64,000 nt of DNA from Gaiellasilicea sp046594445 (GTDB lineage: Bacteria; Actinomycetota; Thermoleophilia; Gaiellales; Gaiellaceae): contig JBKJSM010000018.1 in the NCBI GenBank assembly GCA_046594445.1, forward strand, positions 20,011-84,010. Reading direction: 5' to 3'. Below the pieces are notes generated by a model. It searched no databases. It saw only the letters and a program-made list of their open reading frames with translations, and was not told the DNA's origin. Made by a program: the position numbers and the translations under genes. Shown piece by piece: positions 50,479 through 59,800 of this stretch; position 1 is the first letter of the stretch; the number at the start of each line of letters is the position of its first letter.

Positions 50479-50952
50479 GTGAAGCGTCTGCTGATACCCG
50501 CCGCGGCGCTGGCGCTCGCACTACCCGCTTTCGCCGCGACGCCGACCGCGCCTAGCAGGACGCCGTGCGACGCCGTTGTCCGTCTCGGCGTTCTCCCGGT
50601 CTGGGCCCGCGCCGGCTTTTCCGGCGAGCGCCCTCGGATCCCACACGAGATCGGTCGCTCGGGACGGATCGCTGCTGTCCTCTTCGGCTACCCACTCCTC
50701 TCGCCGCCCTCGAAGACGCGCAACAACAAGATTCTCTGGGTAGCGAAGACGGGCTCGAGAACGCCGACCGCCTTGTGGATCCAAGCGCAACTCATGGAGG
50801 GCGACCAGCAAGTCGGGACTCTCGTCGGACGCATCGTCGCGGGCGGCCCGGGGCCGTCGATTGTCGACCTTCCCGCTACCGGGTGCTGGCGCCTGAGGCT
50901 CAGCTGGTCGGGCCGTACGGACACCCTCGACCTCGAATACCGCGCCGGCTAA
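50479..50952 (+). CDS. Hypothetical secreted protein
   Basis: About 157 residues with a signal peptide (VKRLLIPAAALALALPAFA) and a beta-rich mature domain ending IVDLPATGCWRLRLSWSGRTDTLDLEYRAG. The conserved-looking LWVAKTGS and PTALWIQAQL segments resemble immunoglobulin-like extracellular domains. Two cysteines could pair. No family assigned. Its stop overlaps that of the convergent aminotransferase. Confidence 0.65.
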   Translation: MKRLLIPAAALALALPAFAATPTAPSRTPCDAVVRLGVLPVWARAGFSGERPRIPHEIGRSGRIAAVLFGYPLLSPPSKTRNNKILWVAKTGSRTPTALWIQAQLMEGDQQVGTLVGRIVAGGPGPSIVDLPATGCWRLRLSWSGRTDTLDLEYRAG

Positions 50953-52328
50953 CCCAGGCCGAGCTTTCCCCCGGCCTCTTCGAGCACCTCGCCGAGGATT
51001 CCGACCATCTCGTCGAACTCGGCCTGCCCGGCGACGAGCGGCGGCGAGATCTGGATCACCGGGTCGCCGCGGTCGTCGGCGCGGCAGATCAGGCCTCCCT
51101 CGAAGAGGGCGGTCGAGAGGAAGCCGCGCAGCAGCGTCTCGCACTCGTCCTCGGAGAACGTCTCACGGGTCTCCTTGTCCTTGACGAGCTCGAGCGCGTA
51201 GAAGTAGCCCGCGCCACGCACGTCGCCCACGATCGGCAGGTCGAGCAGCTGCTCCAGCGTCGAGCGGAAGGCGTCCTCGTTGCCGAGCACGCGCTCCATG
51301 ATCTTCTCGCGCTTCATGATCTCGATGTTCTTCAGCGCGATCGCGGACATGACCGGATGGCCGCCGAACGTGATCCCGTGCGAGTACATCGATGTGTCCC
51401 GGAGGAACGGCTCCATCACCTTGTCGGTCGCGACCACCGCGCCGATCGCCGCGTACGAGGAAGAGAGCCCCTTCGCGCAGCAGACGATGTCCGGACGGAC
51501 GTCGTAGCGCTCGGAGGCGAACCAGTGGCCGAGCCGGCCGAACGCGGTGATCACCTCGTCCGCGGAGAGCAGGATGTCGTAACGGTCGCAGAGCTCGCGC
51601 ACGCCCCGCCAGTAGCCCTCCGGCGGCGTGAACGCGCCGCCGGCGTTTTGCACGGGCTCCATGTGGACGAGGCAGACCGTCTCCGGCCCCATCTCGAGGA
51701 TCGTCTGCTCGAGGTCGTCCAGCAGCATCGCCGTGAACTCCGCCTCCGTCTCCTCGGCGGGGCGGTGATAGCGGTTCGTGTTCTTGACGTGGCGCACCTC
51801 GGGGACGAGCGGCTCGAACGGCGCCCGGAGCGCCTCGATGCCGTTGATCGAGAGCGCGCCCATCGTCGTGCCGTGGTAGGCGATGTCCCGCGCGATCGCC
51901 TTGTACTTGTACGGCGGCTCCTTCCCGTCGCGCGCCGAGAAGTGCTGGCGCGCGAGCTTCCAGGCCGACTCGACCGCCTCCGAGCCGCCCGAGACGAAGA
52001 AGACGCGGCTCAGGTCGCCTGGCGCGAGCGAAGCGACCTCCGCCGCCAGCTCGATTGCGCGCGGATGCGCGTACGACCAGTTCGTATAGAACGGCAGCTC
52101 CTTCATCTGCGCGAGCGCCGCCTGCCCGATCTCCTCGCCGAAGCCGTAGCCGAGGTTGACCGAGAAGAGCCCGGCGAGCGCGTCGAGGTAGCGCTTCCCG
52201 TTCGAGTCCTCCAGGTAGCAGCCGTCGCCGCGGACGATGATCGGCACCTCCCCGTCGCGGTAGCCGCCCATGCGGGTGAAGTGGAGCCAGAGGTGGTCAC
52301 GGGCGGCCTGCTGGAGGTCGAGGGTCAT
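50949..52328 (-). CDS. Class III omega-aminotransferase (putrescine/beta-alanine-pyruvate type)
   Basis: A 459-residue PLP enzyme, fold type I. YLDALAGLFSVNLGYG, VFFVSGGSEAVESAWKLARQH, YHGTTMGALS, LLSADEVITAFGRLG and CCAKGLSSSYAAIGAVV, which carries the PLP lysine, match the putrescine-pyruvate/taurine aminotransferase group. Coupled (ATGA) to the polyamine permease genes, it should deaminate the imported polyamine to an aminoaldehyde for the dehydrogenase at 56203. Confidence 0.93.
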   Translation of the reverse strand: MTLDLQQAARDHLWLHFTRMGGYRDGEVPIIVRGDGCYLEDSNGKRYLDALAGLFSVNLGYGFGEEIGQAALAQMKELPFYTNWSYAHPRAIELAAEVASLAPGDLSRVFFVSGGSEAVESAWKLARQHFSARDGKEPPYKYKAIARDIAYHGTTMGALSINGIEALRAPFEPLVPEVRHVKNTNRYHRPAEETEAEFTAMLLDDLEQTILEMGPETVCLVHMEPVQNAGGAFTPPEGYWRGVRELCDRYDILLSADEVITAFGRLGHWFASERYDVRPDIVCCAKGLSSSYAAIGAVVATDKVMEPFLRDTSMYSHGITFGGHPVMSAIALKNIEIMKREKIMERVLGNEDAFRSTLEQLLDLPIVGDVRGAGYFYALELVKDKETRETFSEDECETLLRGFLSTALFEGGLICRADDRGDPVIQISPPLVAGQAEFDEMVGILGEVLEEAGGKLGLG

Positions 52329-53116
52329 GTGCCTTCCTTTTCTCGGCGGTTCTGGATGAGGACGCTGGCGAGCATCAGCCCGGCAGCGACGACGAAGATC
52401 ATCGTGCCGAGCACGTTGACCTGCGGCGGGACGCCGACGCGCGCGGCGCCGTAGACGTAGAGCGGGAACGTGATCGTCGCGCCCGAGTTGAAGCTCGTGA
52501 TCACGAAGTCGTCGATCGAGAGCGCAAACGCCAGCAGCGCGCCCGCCATGATCCCAGGCGCGATCAGGGGCAACGTCACGCGGGTGAATGTCGCCCACTC
52601 GTTGGCGCCAAGGTCCATCGCCGCCTCCTCGAGGTGCCGGTCGAACCCGACGAGCCGCGCCCGCACCGTCACGACGACGAACGAGATGTTGAACATGATG
52701 TGCGCGAGCACGATCGTCCAGTAGCCGGTCGAGACGCCGAGGTTGAGAAAGAGCGTCAGCAGCGAGGCGCCGAGCACCACCTCGGGCGTCGTCATCGGCA
52801 GGAAGATGAAGAGGTTGGTCGCGCCGCGCCCTCGAAACGCATAGCGGACGAGCGCGAGCGCGATCAGCGTCCCGAGCACCGTCGCGGCGAGCGACGAGAG
52901 CACGGCGATCTCGACGCTCGCGCGCATCGCCTCGGACAGGCCGGGCACGCCGAAGGGGTTGGCCCAGTTGTCGAGCGTGAACCCCGTCCACGTGTAGTTG
53001 AAGCGGCCGACGGGGTCGTTGAAGGAGAACAGGATGACGACGGCGATCGGCAGCAGCAGGTAGGCGAGCGCGAGCGTGGCGAAGCCGGTCAGGGCGTGAC
53101 GGCGCACCAAGCTCAT
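52325..53116 (-). CDS. potC: Spermidine/putrescine ABC transporter permease PotC-type
   Basis: A 263-residue permease with six helices and the EAA loop EEAAMDLGANEWATFTRVTLPLIAPG that docks onto PotA. ATG 53116 shares ATGA with potB. It forms the channel with PotB. Confidence 0.93.
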   Translation of the reverse strand: MSLVRRHALTGFATLALAYLLLPIAVVILFSFNDPVGRFNYTWTGFTLDNWANPFGVPGLSEAMRASVEIAVLSSLAATVLGTLIALALVRYAFRGRGATNLFIFLPMTTPEVVLGASLLTLFLNLGVSTGYWTIVLAHIMFNISFVVVTVRARLVGFDRHLEEAAMDLGANEWATFTRVTLPLIAPGIMAGALLAFALSIDDFVITSFNSGATITFPLYVYGAARVGVPPQVNVLGTMIFVVAAGLMLASVLIQNRREKEGT

Positions 53117-53970
53117 CGGGTCAGCCGCTCCGTTCCGAGCACGCGGCTGTAGGCGAGCACCGCCACCAGGATCGCGGCCATCAGGATGAACGACAGCGCC
53201 GCCGCCTGGCCGTAGTCCGTGATCACGAGGAACTTCGACTGGATCACGTTGCCGATCATCGACTGGCGCGGTGTCCCGAGCAGCTCCGCGTTGATGAAGT
53301 CCCCGGCCGCGGGGATGAACGTGAGCAGGGTGCCCGCGAACACGCCTGGCAGCGAGAGCGGCAGCGTCACGCGCAGGAACGCCTTCGTCTGCGACGCGTA
53401 CAGGTCCTCCGCGGCTTCGATCAGCCTGCCGTCGATCTGCTCCAGGCTCGCGTAGAGCGGCAGCGCCATGAAGGGCAGAAAGTTGTAGGTGATGCCCGCG
53501 ACCACCGCGGTCGAGGTCGCGAGCAGCCGGCCGCCGTCCTCGACGATCCCGATTCCCGTCAGCACGTCCAGCACCAGGCCGTCGTCCGAGAGAATCGTCT
53601 GCCAGGCGAGCGTCCGGATCAGGTAGGTGACGAAGAACGGAGCGATCACCAGCAGGAGCAGCAAACTCTTCCAGCGGCCGCCTCGGAAGGCGATCCAGTA
53701 CGCGAGCGGGTAGCTGATCAAGAAAGCGAGCACCGTCGCGATCCCGGCGTAGACGAGCGAGCGGGTGAACTGCTCGTGGTAGGCCGAGATCGCGTCGCTG
53801 TAGTTCGACCACGCCCAGGTGAACGTGTAGCCGACGTCGACCGACCCCTCCTGCAGCGACGTGTTCGCCAGGTAGTAGGTCGGCACGACGAAGAAGAGCG
53901 CCAGGAACGCAAGCCCGGGTGCCAGCAGCAGATAGGGGATGAGCCCCTTATGACGGTGAAGGAAGCTCAG
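53113..53970 (-). CDS. potB: Spermidine/putrescine ABC transporter permease PotB-type, probable CTG start
   Basis: A permease whose EAA loop reads EAAEDLYASQTKAFLRVTLPLSLPG. The first conserved membrane helix, GLIPYLLLAPGLAFLALFF, lies upstream of GTG 53886, the only canonical start, so that start would delete it. CTG 53970 overlaps the potD stop (CTGA), has the strong ribosome binding site AGGTGAT 6 bases before it and gives a full 285-residue protein. No ATG, GTG or TTG occurs in frame between them or for at least 16 codons upstream. Confidence 0.88.
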   Translation of the reverse strand: MSFLHRHKGLIPYLLLAPGLAFLALFFVVPTYYLANTSLQEGSVDVGYTFTWAWSNYSDAISAYHEQFTRSLVYAGIATVLAFLISYPLAYWIAFRGGRWKSLLLLLVIAPFFVTYLIRTLAWQTILSDDGLVLDVLTGIGIVEDGGRLLATSTAVVAGITYNFLPFMALPLYASLEQIDGRLIEAAEDLYASQTKAFLRVTLPLSLPGVFAGTLLTFIPAAGDFINAELLGTPRQSMIGNVIQSKFLVITDYGQAAALSFILMAAILVAVLAYSRVLGTERLTR

Positions 53971-55142
53971 GCGCCGATCACCTTCTGGAAGGCCGCCTTG
54001 TACTCCTGGTTGTCGGCCGCCTCGGCGTCGAAGATCTTCACCTTCGCGAGCGTTGCGTCATCGGGGAAGATCAGCTGGTTGTCGGCAAGCGACGCGTCGA
54101 TCGCGCGGATCTCCTCCTGCGCGCCCTCGACCGGGCAGATGTAGTTGACGTATGCCTCGATCTGCGCGGCGACCTTCGGTTCGTAGACGAAGTTCATGAA
54201 CGTCGAGGCCGTGAACACGTCGCCGCCCTTCGGGATCAGCATGTTGTCCGTCCAGATCATCCCGCCCTCATCCGGGATCACGAACCGCAGCTTCGGGTTC
54301 TCGAGCTGGAGCTGGACCATGTCGCCCGACCAGGCCGTGCACGCCCAGACGTCGCCCTTCGCAAGCAGCGGCGCGTAGTCGTTGCCGGTGAACTGGCGGA
54401 TCTGGCCGTTGTCGACCGCGGTCTGCAACCGGCCGATCGACTTGTCGAACGCAGCCTTGTCGACCTTCGTCGGGTCGGCCCCGTCGAGCCGCAGCAACAG
54501 TCCCATCGTGTCGGGCATCTCGGTCAGGAACGAGACCTTGCCCTTTAGCTTCGGGTCTTCCAGCAGCTGCGACACGGAGGTGATCTCCCCGCCGAAGCGG
54601 TCAGGGTCGTAGCCGATCCCGGTCAGGCCCGACTGCCAGGGCAGCGAGTACTCGCGGTTCGGGTCCCAACCCGGGCTCTGGAGCGCGGAGACGAGGTTCG
54701 CGGCGTTTGGGATCGTGTCCCTGTCGAGCTTCTCGACGTAGCCGAGCCGGACCATGCGGGCGGCCATCCAGTCGGTGAGGACGGTGATGTCGCGGCCGAT
54801 CGCGTTCCCCGCCTTGAGCGCCGCCTGGTTCTTGCCGAACCACTCGTCGTTGTCGTTGACGTCCTCGATGTAGTCGACGGCGACGCCGGTCTCCTTCGTG
54901 AACTGCTCGAGCGTGGGCCGCTTCTTCGTCTCCTCGTCGATGTCGATGTAGAGCGTCCAGTTAGAGATCGTCAGCTTGTCGGCGAGCTCCTTGGAGGCGG
55001 CCGTCGTGCTCGCCCCGGTGGTGGTCGCGGCGCCCTCGATCCCGTCGCCGCCGCAGGCGGCGAGGAATCCGGGCAGGGTCAGGGCCGCGCCTCCGAGCGC
55101 AGCGCGTTCGAGAAGCTCACGTCTGGTCAGCGGGCGGTTCAT
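53967..55142 (-). CDS. potD: Polyamine-binding lipoprotein PotD/PotF-type
   Basis: A 391-residue extracellular binding protein. The N-terminus TRRELLERAALGGAALTLPGFLAACGG combines a twin-arginine motif with a lipobox, so it is probably a Tat-exported lipoprotein anchored at the Cys. The mature part (ISNWTLYIDIDEETKKRP, DITVLTDWMAARM, WTDNMLIPKGG) follows the PotD pattern. Overlaps potA by ATGA. Confidence 0.92.
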   Translation of the reverse strand: MNRPLTRRELLERAALGGAALTLPGFLAACGGDGIEGAATTTGASTTAASKELADKLTISNWTLYIDIDEETKKRPTLEQFTKETGVAVDYIEDVNDNDEWFGKNQAALKAGNAIGRDITVLTDWMAARMVRLGYVEKLDRDTIPNAANLVSALQSPGWDPNREYSLPWQSGLTGIGYDPDRFGGEITSVSQLLEDPKLKGKVSFLTEMPDTMGLLLRLDGADPTKVDKAAFDKSIGRLQTAVDNGQIRQFTGNDYAPLLAKGDVWACTAWSGDMVQLQLENPKLRFVIPDEGGMIWTDNMLIPKGGDVFTASTFMNFVYEPKVAAQIEAYVNYICPVEGAQEEIRAIDASLADNQLIFPDDATLAKVKIFDAEAADNQEYKAAFQKVIGA

Positions 55143-56203
55143 GCTTCCTCCTCTGGCGGGTCGACGACGAAGGTAACTCGGGGGCTCCAGCTCAGGGTCG
55201 TTTCGGCGCCGGGCTGAAGCACGGGCGCGACGCCGTCGTTCTGGACGTAGACGATCAGGACTCGGGCGGCGGTCTCGACGAGGTACTGGGTCGCGACGCC
55301 GACGTACGCGGTCTCGCGGACGGTGCCGGCGAGGCTGTTCTCGCCCTCGGCCGGCTCGCCGAGGCGGAGCTTCTCGGGCCGAATCCCGACGGCGACGCGG
55401 CCGGTGCGGCCGTCGAGCTCGGCCCCCACCTGGTCGCCCGTGTCGAGCCGTACGCGGCCGGGTCCGGCGACGTGGCCGAGCAGGAGGTTGGAGACGCCGA
55501 GGAAGCTCGCGACGAACGCGGTGGCTGGCCGCTCGTAGAGCTCCGTGGGCGGGCCCAGCTGCTCGATTCGCCCTCGGTTCATCACTGCGATCGCGTCCGC
55601 CATCGTCATCGCCTCCTCCTGGTCGTGCGTGACGTGGATGAACGTCAGGCCGAGGTCGTGCTGGATCGACTTCAGCTCGAGCTGCATTTGCTTGCGCAGC
55701 TTCAGATCGAGCGCCCCCAGCGGCTCGTCGAGGAGGAGCACCTGCGGGCTGTTGACCAGGGCGCGGGCGAGCGCGACGCGCTGCTGCTGCCCGCCCGACA
55801 GCTGGCGGGGCCGGCGCGGGCCGAGACCCTCGAGTCCGACGAGCCTCAGCATCTCCTCGACGCGGCCGCGCACCTGCCGCTTGTCCACCCCTTTTCGCCG
55901 GAGGCCGAAAGCGATGTTTTCGAAGACGGAGAGGTGCGGAAACAGCGCGTAGCTCTGGAAGACGGTGTTCACATCGCGCTTGTGCGGCGGCAGGCCGACC
56001 ACGTTGTGGCCGCCGAGCTCGATCGCGCCCTCGTCGGGCTCCTCGAAACCGCCGATCATCCGCAGCGTGGTCGTCTTCCCGCAGCCCGAAGGGCCGAGGA
56101 GGGCGAAGAAGGAGCCGGCCGGGATCTCCAGCGAGACGCCGTCGACCGCGACGACGTTGTCGAACCGCTTGACGACTGCGTCCAGCCTGACGTCCGCGGG
56201 CAT
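55139..56203 (-). CDS. potA: Spermidine/putrescine ABC transporter ATPase PotA-type
   Basis: A 354-residue importer ATPase: Walker A GPSGCGKTT, Q-loop FQSYALFPHLSVFENIAFGL, signature LSGGQQQRVALARALV, Walker B LLLDEPLGALD and switch HVTHDQEEAM. A C-terminal TOBE domain (about 270-354) is typical of PotA. ATG 56203 shares one base with the aldehyde dehydrogenase stop. Confidence 0.95.
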   Translation of the reverse strand: MPADVRLDAVVKRFDNVVAVDGVSLEIPAGSFFALLGPSGCGKTTTLRMIGGFEEPDEGAIELGGHNVVGLPPHKRDVNTVFQSYALFPHLSVFENIAFGLRRKGVDKRQVRGRVEEMLRLVGLEGLGPRRPRQLSGGQQQRVALARALVNSPQVLLLDEPLGALDLKLRKQMQLELKSIQHDLGLTFIHVTHDQEEAMTMADAIAVMNRGRIEQLGPPTELYERPATAFVASFLGVSNLLLGHVAGPGRVRLDTGDQVGAELDGRTGRVAVGIRPEKLRLGEPAEGENSLAGTVRETAYVGVATQYLVETAARVLIVYVQNDGVAPVLQPGAETTLSWSPRVTFVVDPPEEEA

Positions 56204-57651
56204 CAGGCGAGCTTCACGGCGACGTGCTTGATGCGGGTGTACTCCTCCATCGAGTAGAGCGACATGTCCTTGCCGTACCCCGACTCCTTGAAGCCGCCGT
56301 GCGGCATCTCGGAGGAGAGCGGGAAGAGGTGCTCGTTCACCCAGACGGTGCCGAACTCGAGTCGGCGCGCGGCGGACATGGCGCGGCCCACGTCCTGCGA
56401 GAAGACCGAGGCTGCGAGCCCGTAGCGGACGCCGTTTGCCATCGCGATCGCCTCGTCATCGGAGGCGAAGCGCTGCACGGTGACGACCGGCCCGAAGACC
56501 TCGTTCTGAACGATCTCCGAGTCCTGCTCGACGTCCGTGACGACCGTCGGCTTGACGAAGAAGCCGCGCTCACCCACTGCGGCTCCGCCCGTGACGACAG
56601 TGGCCTTCGCCTCCAGCGCGCGATCGAGGAAGCCGAGCACCCGCTCCTGCTGCTCACGCGAGATCACAGGCCCCATGTCGACGTCGTCGCCCTCGGCCGG
56701 GTCAGCGACCTTCATTGCCTCCAGCGCCTTGACGGTCTCCGAGAGCACGTCGTCGTAGATCTTCGAGTGGACGAGGATGCGCGACGATGCGGTGCAGTCC
56801 TGACCGGAGTTCCAGTAGCCGCCTATCTTGATCGCCTCGGCGACAACGGCGGGATCGGCGTCGTCGAGCACGACCATCGGCGCCTTACCGCCGAGCTCGA
56901 GATGCACGCGCTTCAAGTTGCTCTGCGCGGCGCCGGTCGCGATCAGCCTGCCCGTCTCGACGGAACCGGTCAGCGAGATGAGCCGGATCTCCGGGTGTCG
57001 CACCAGTGCTTCGCCGGCCGGGACGCCGTCGCCCGTGATCACCTGGAGCACGCCGGGGGGGAGGAACTCCTGCGCCAGTTCGACGAAGCGGAGCGTCGTC
57101 AACGGCGTCTGCTCGGCCGGCTTGATGATCTGGACGTTGCCGGCAGCGAGCGCCGGGCCGATCTTCCAGATCGCCATCATCAGCGGGTAGTTCCAGGGCG
57201 TGATCCCGGCGACGATCCCGAGCGGCTCGCGCCGGATAATCGAGGTGTAGCCCTCGACGTACTCGCCGGCGGCCTTCCCTTCGAGCGTGCGGGCGGCGCC
57301 CGCGAAGAAGCGCAGGTTGTCGGCGGAGAACGGCATCTCGTCGCCGGCGATCGACATCGGCTTGCCGACGTTCTGCGACTCGAGCTGCGTCAGCTCGTCC
57401 GCGTTCTCGTCGATCACGTCGGCGAGCTTCAACAGCAGCTCCATCCGATCCTTCGGCGTCTTGCCGCCCCACTCGACGTACGCCTTCCGCGCGGCCTCGA
57501 CGGCGCGGTCCACGTCCTCGGCGCTCGAGCGCGGCACCTCGGCGATCACCTCGCCCGTGGAGGGGTTGACCACCTCCATCGTCTCGCCCGAGGCGGCGTC
57601 GACCCATTCGCCGCCGACGAAGTTCTTGTGCTGGGTGATCGCAACGCTCAT
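56203..57651 (-). CDS. Aldehyde dehydrogenase, probable gamma-aminobutyraldehyde/betaine-aldehyde type
   Basis: A 482-residue NAD-dependent enzyme with ITPWNYPLMMAIWKIGPALAAGN, general-base Glu in LELGGKAPMVVLDDAD and catalytic Cys in GQDCTASSR. It leads the polyamine operon, so conversion of 4-aminobutanal (from putrescine) to GABA is the natural inference. ATG 57651 follows GGAG. Confidence 0.93.
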   Translation of the reverse strand: MSVAITQHKNFVGGEWVDAASGETMEVVNPSTGEVIAEVPRSSAEDVDRAVEAARKAYVEWGGKTPKDRMELLLKLADVIDENADELTQLESQNVGKPMSIAGDEMPFSADNLRFFAGAARTLEGKAAGEYVEGYTSIIRREPLGIVAGITPWNYPLMMAIWKIGPALAAGNVQIIKPAEQTPLTTLRFVELAQEFLPPGVLQVITGDGVPAGEALVRHPEIRLISLTGSVETGRLIATGAAQSNLKRVHLELGGKAPMVVLDDADPAVVAEAIKIGGYWNSGQDCTASSRILVHSKIYDDVLSETVKALEAMKVADPAEGDDVDMGPVISREQQERVLGFLDRALEAKATVVTGGAAVGERGFFVKPTVVTDVEQDSEIVQNEVFGPVVTVQRFASDDEAIAMANGVRYGLAASVFSQDVGRAMSAARRLEFGTVWVNEHLFPLSSEMPHGGFKESGYGKDMSLYSMEEYTRIKHVAVKLA

Positions 57652-57669
57652 GAAGTTGCTCCTTTCCGC

Positions 57670-57701
57670 GTCGGAGGCCCGGCGAATACCGGGCCTCCGA
57701 C
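57670..57701 (-). terminator. Terminator hairpin between the lysyl oxidase-like and aldehyde dehydrogenase genes
   Basis: A perfect 13-bp stem (GTCGGAGGCCCGG 57670-57682, CCGGGCCTCCGAC 57689-57701, loop of 6) lies downstream of the lysyl oxidase-like gene and just before the next gene's ribosome binding site, all minus strand. Confidence 0.6.
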
Positions 57702-57720
57702 AATCGTACGCGTGCGGGCC

Positions 57721-58560
57721 CTACCGGTTCGTCGTGTTCTCTCCGCACATCCCCGGGCTCTCGCAGGGCGAGTTCCCGGTCACGGTCACCTTGCGGTTCC
57801 CGTTCGATTCCTGGGACAGGGTGAACTTCACCCAGGCCGTGTTGTTCGTGTAGTCCTGCTCGAGGAAGACCCGGGCCGCGTTCGCGGTCGAGACGAGGTA
57901 GTAGTCGTTTCCGTTCGGAACGCCCGTCAGGTCGACCTGCTGGCCCGTCGTCGCCTGGTGGTACTGGTCGACCCAGCCCGACGAGATGCCCTGGTAGCTC
58001 GTGTAGCAGTCGAAGAACACCCGCTCCGATGCCGGCGCGTTGTCGTCGAGCTTGTACCAATCGATCAGGCAGAAGGTCGTCTTGATCGAGTTGCCCCCCA
58101 CGACGGGGCCGGTCGGGCTGCCCTGGCGCACTTCGAACAGCGCCACGTCGCCCATGTGCCAGTGGTTATGCGCCGGGTGGTACTCGAACTGGCTCGTCGG
58201 GAACTCCTGCACGACGTTGTAACAAGCCGTCACCTGCTTCGGCTGCTCGCCGCACTTGTAGTAGGAGCCGTTGGAACGGATCTCCTGGATCGCGGTCGTG
58301 ACGCTCGTGGCCTGGTCGAGCGGCGGATCGGGGCGCATCGCCCAGGGCCCGGGGCCGGTGTTCGCGATCCCGTTCGAGAAGCGCAGGTACTCGCGCTGGT
58401 GCTCGTTGACGAGATTCAGATGCTTCGGCACGACCGTGCGCATGTCCGGATACAGCGCGGAGCTGTCTGTGGTGCCGCCGTACCGGCCGGCCAGTGCCGC
58501 CGCGACGATCGTCAGCGCGCCTATGAGAAACACGCTGAGAACCACGGAGCTACGACGCAT
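57721..58560 (-). CDS. Secreted lysyl oxidase-like copper protein
   Basis: A 279-residue exported protein with a signal peptide (MRRSSVVLSVFLIGALTIVAAALA). The copper-site segment FEYHPAHNHWHMGDVALFEVR corresponds to the His cluster of lysyl oxidases, and the CLIDWYKLDD and YLVSTANAARVFLEQDYTNN stretches match the bacterial family; six or more cysteines fit extracellular disulfides. It would oxidise amines to aldehydes if the tyrosylquinone cofactor forms. ATG 58560 follows GGGGAGAGG; a longer reading to 58701 is not supported. Confidence 0.85.
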   Translation of the reverse strand: MRRSSVVLSVFLIGALTIVAAALAGRYGGTTDSSALYPDMRTVVPKHLNLVNEHQREYLRFSNGIANTGPGPWAMRPDPPLDQATSVTTAIQEIRSNGSYYKCGEQPKQVTACYNVVQEFPTSQFEYHPAHNHWHMGDVALFEVRQGSPTGPVVGGNSIKTTFCLIDWYKLDDNAPASERVFFDCYTSYQGISSGWVDQYHQATTGQQVDLTGVPNGNDYYLVSTANAARVFLEQDYTNNTAWVKFTLSQESNGNRKVTVTGNSPCESPGMCGENTTNR

Positions 58561-58726
58561 ACCTCTCCCCTTTCGAACCTTTCGACACGATGTCCGACAA
58601 GTGGTGATTGTCAGCAGATCGACAGCGCAAAGACAAGCGCCGCGCGGGCACAAGTGGATCGAGCCCTTTGGCCGTCGTGTCCAGGCTGCTCGCTCCGCCA
58701 CGTTTCGGCGGCCACGCCGCTTCCGT

Positions 58727-58732
58727 TAGGGT
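58727..58732 (+). promoter_or_regulatory. Candidate leaderless -10 for the BNR-repeat gene
   Basis: TAGGGT lies exactly 6 bases before GTG 58739. Confidence 0.45.
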
Positions 58733-58738
58733 CGGTCC

Positions 58739-59797
58739 GTGGGGGTGCTGTTACTCGTGGGAACGCGCAAGGGCCTGTTCCTCGTGCGCGGAGACGACGA
58801 GCGCCGCTCCTTCGAGGTCGAGGGACCGCTCCTGCCCGGCTGGTCGATCAACCATGCGATCGCCGACCCTCGCGACGGCAGCCTCTACGCCTGCGCCAAC
58901 AGCTGGGTCTACGGCGGCACCGTGCAGCGCTCGACCGACCTCGGCAAGACCTGGGAGCGCTCCGAGGGTCTCGGGCTGCCCGAAGAGAGCGGCCTCAAGC
59001 TCTCGTCCACCTGGCATCTCGAGCCCGGACATGCCTCCCAGCCCGGGACGCTGTGGCTCGGCGGCGAGCCGGCCGTCCTCTTCCGCTCGGACGACCATGG
59101 GGTCACGTGGGACGTGAACGACGCCGTGCTCGGCCACGAGACCCGCGAGCAGTGGAACCCCGGCGCCGGCGGGCTAATCACGCACTCGATCACGCTCGAC
59201 AAAGGGGATCCTAGGCGGCTCTGGATCGGGATCTCGGCGGCGGGCGTCTTCCGCACGGACGACGCAGGCGCGACGTGGCAGCCCGCGAACCAGGGCACCG
59301 AGGCGTGCTTCTTCCCGGAGAACCGCTTCCCGGAGGTCGGCCAGTGCGTCCACAAGGTGCTTGCGCACCCTGCGCGCCCGGGCCGGCTCTGGCAGCAGAA
59401 CCATTGCGGCGTCTACCGTTCCGACGACGGCGGCGAGAGCTGGGAGGCGCTGCACGCGAATGGTCTCCCCTCCGAGTTCGGCTTCGGGCTCGCCCTCGAC
59501 CCGTCCGACCCCGACACGGCGTTCGTAGTCCCGGAGGAGGGCGCAGAGAACCGCGTCACCTGCGGCGGCAAGCTCGGCATCTATCGGACGACCGATGCGG
59601 GGGCGAGCTGGAAGCTGATCGTCGCCGCGGAGCCGGCGTGGGCGGCCGTGCTGCGCGAGGCGATGAGCTACGACGACGAGGCGGTGTACGTGGGCGCACA
59701 GAGCGGCGACCTGTACGCGCTCCGGCACGACGAGGTGGTCGAGGCCGCGCGGCGCCTGCCGCCGATCCTCTCGGTCGAGGCCGCCGAGCTGCGGTAG
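58739..59797 (+). CDS. BNR/Asp-box repeat beta-propeller protein
   Basis: A 352-residue propeller with several Asp boxes (RSTDLGKTW, RSDDHGVTW, RTDDAGATW, RSDDGGESW, RTTDAGASW), the pattern of sialidase-like and photosynthesis-assembly-type propellers. No signal peptide is seen, so it may be cytoplasmic. It is 3 bases from a MoaD-like gene, a pairing that suggests shared function but not a known reaction. Confidence 0.87.
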   Translation: MGVLLLVGTRKGLFLVRGDDERRSFEVEGPLLPGWSINHAIADPRDGSLYACANSWVYGGTVQRSTDLGKTWERSEGLGLPEESGLKLSSTWHLEPGHASQPGTLWLGGEPAVLFRSDDHGVTWDVNDAVLGHETREQWNPGAGGLITHSITLDKGDPRRLWIGISAAGVFRTDDAGATWQPANQGTEACFFPENRFPEVGQCVHKVLAHPARPGRLWQQNHCGVYRSDDGGESWEALHANGLPSEFGFGLALDPSDPDTAFVVPEEGAENRVTCGGKLGIYRTTDAGASWKLIVAAEPAWAAVLREAMSYDDEAVYVGAQSGDLYALRHDEVVEAARRLPPILSVEAAELR

Positions 59798-59800
59798 CCG

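Noticed and set aside
56224..59214. A 996-codon plus-strand frame across the aldehyde dehydrogenase, lysyl oxidase-like and propeller genes
   Set aside because: It is antisense to two solid genes and out of frame with the third; composition is typical of a shadow frame.
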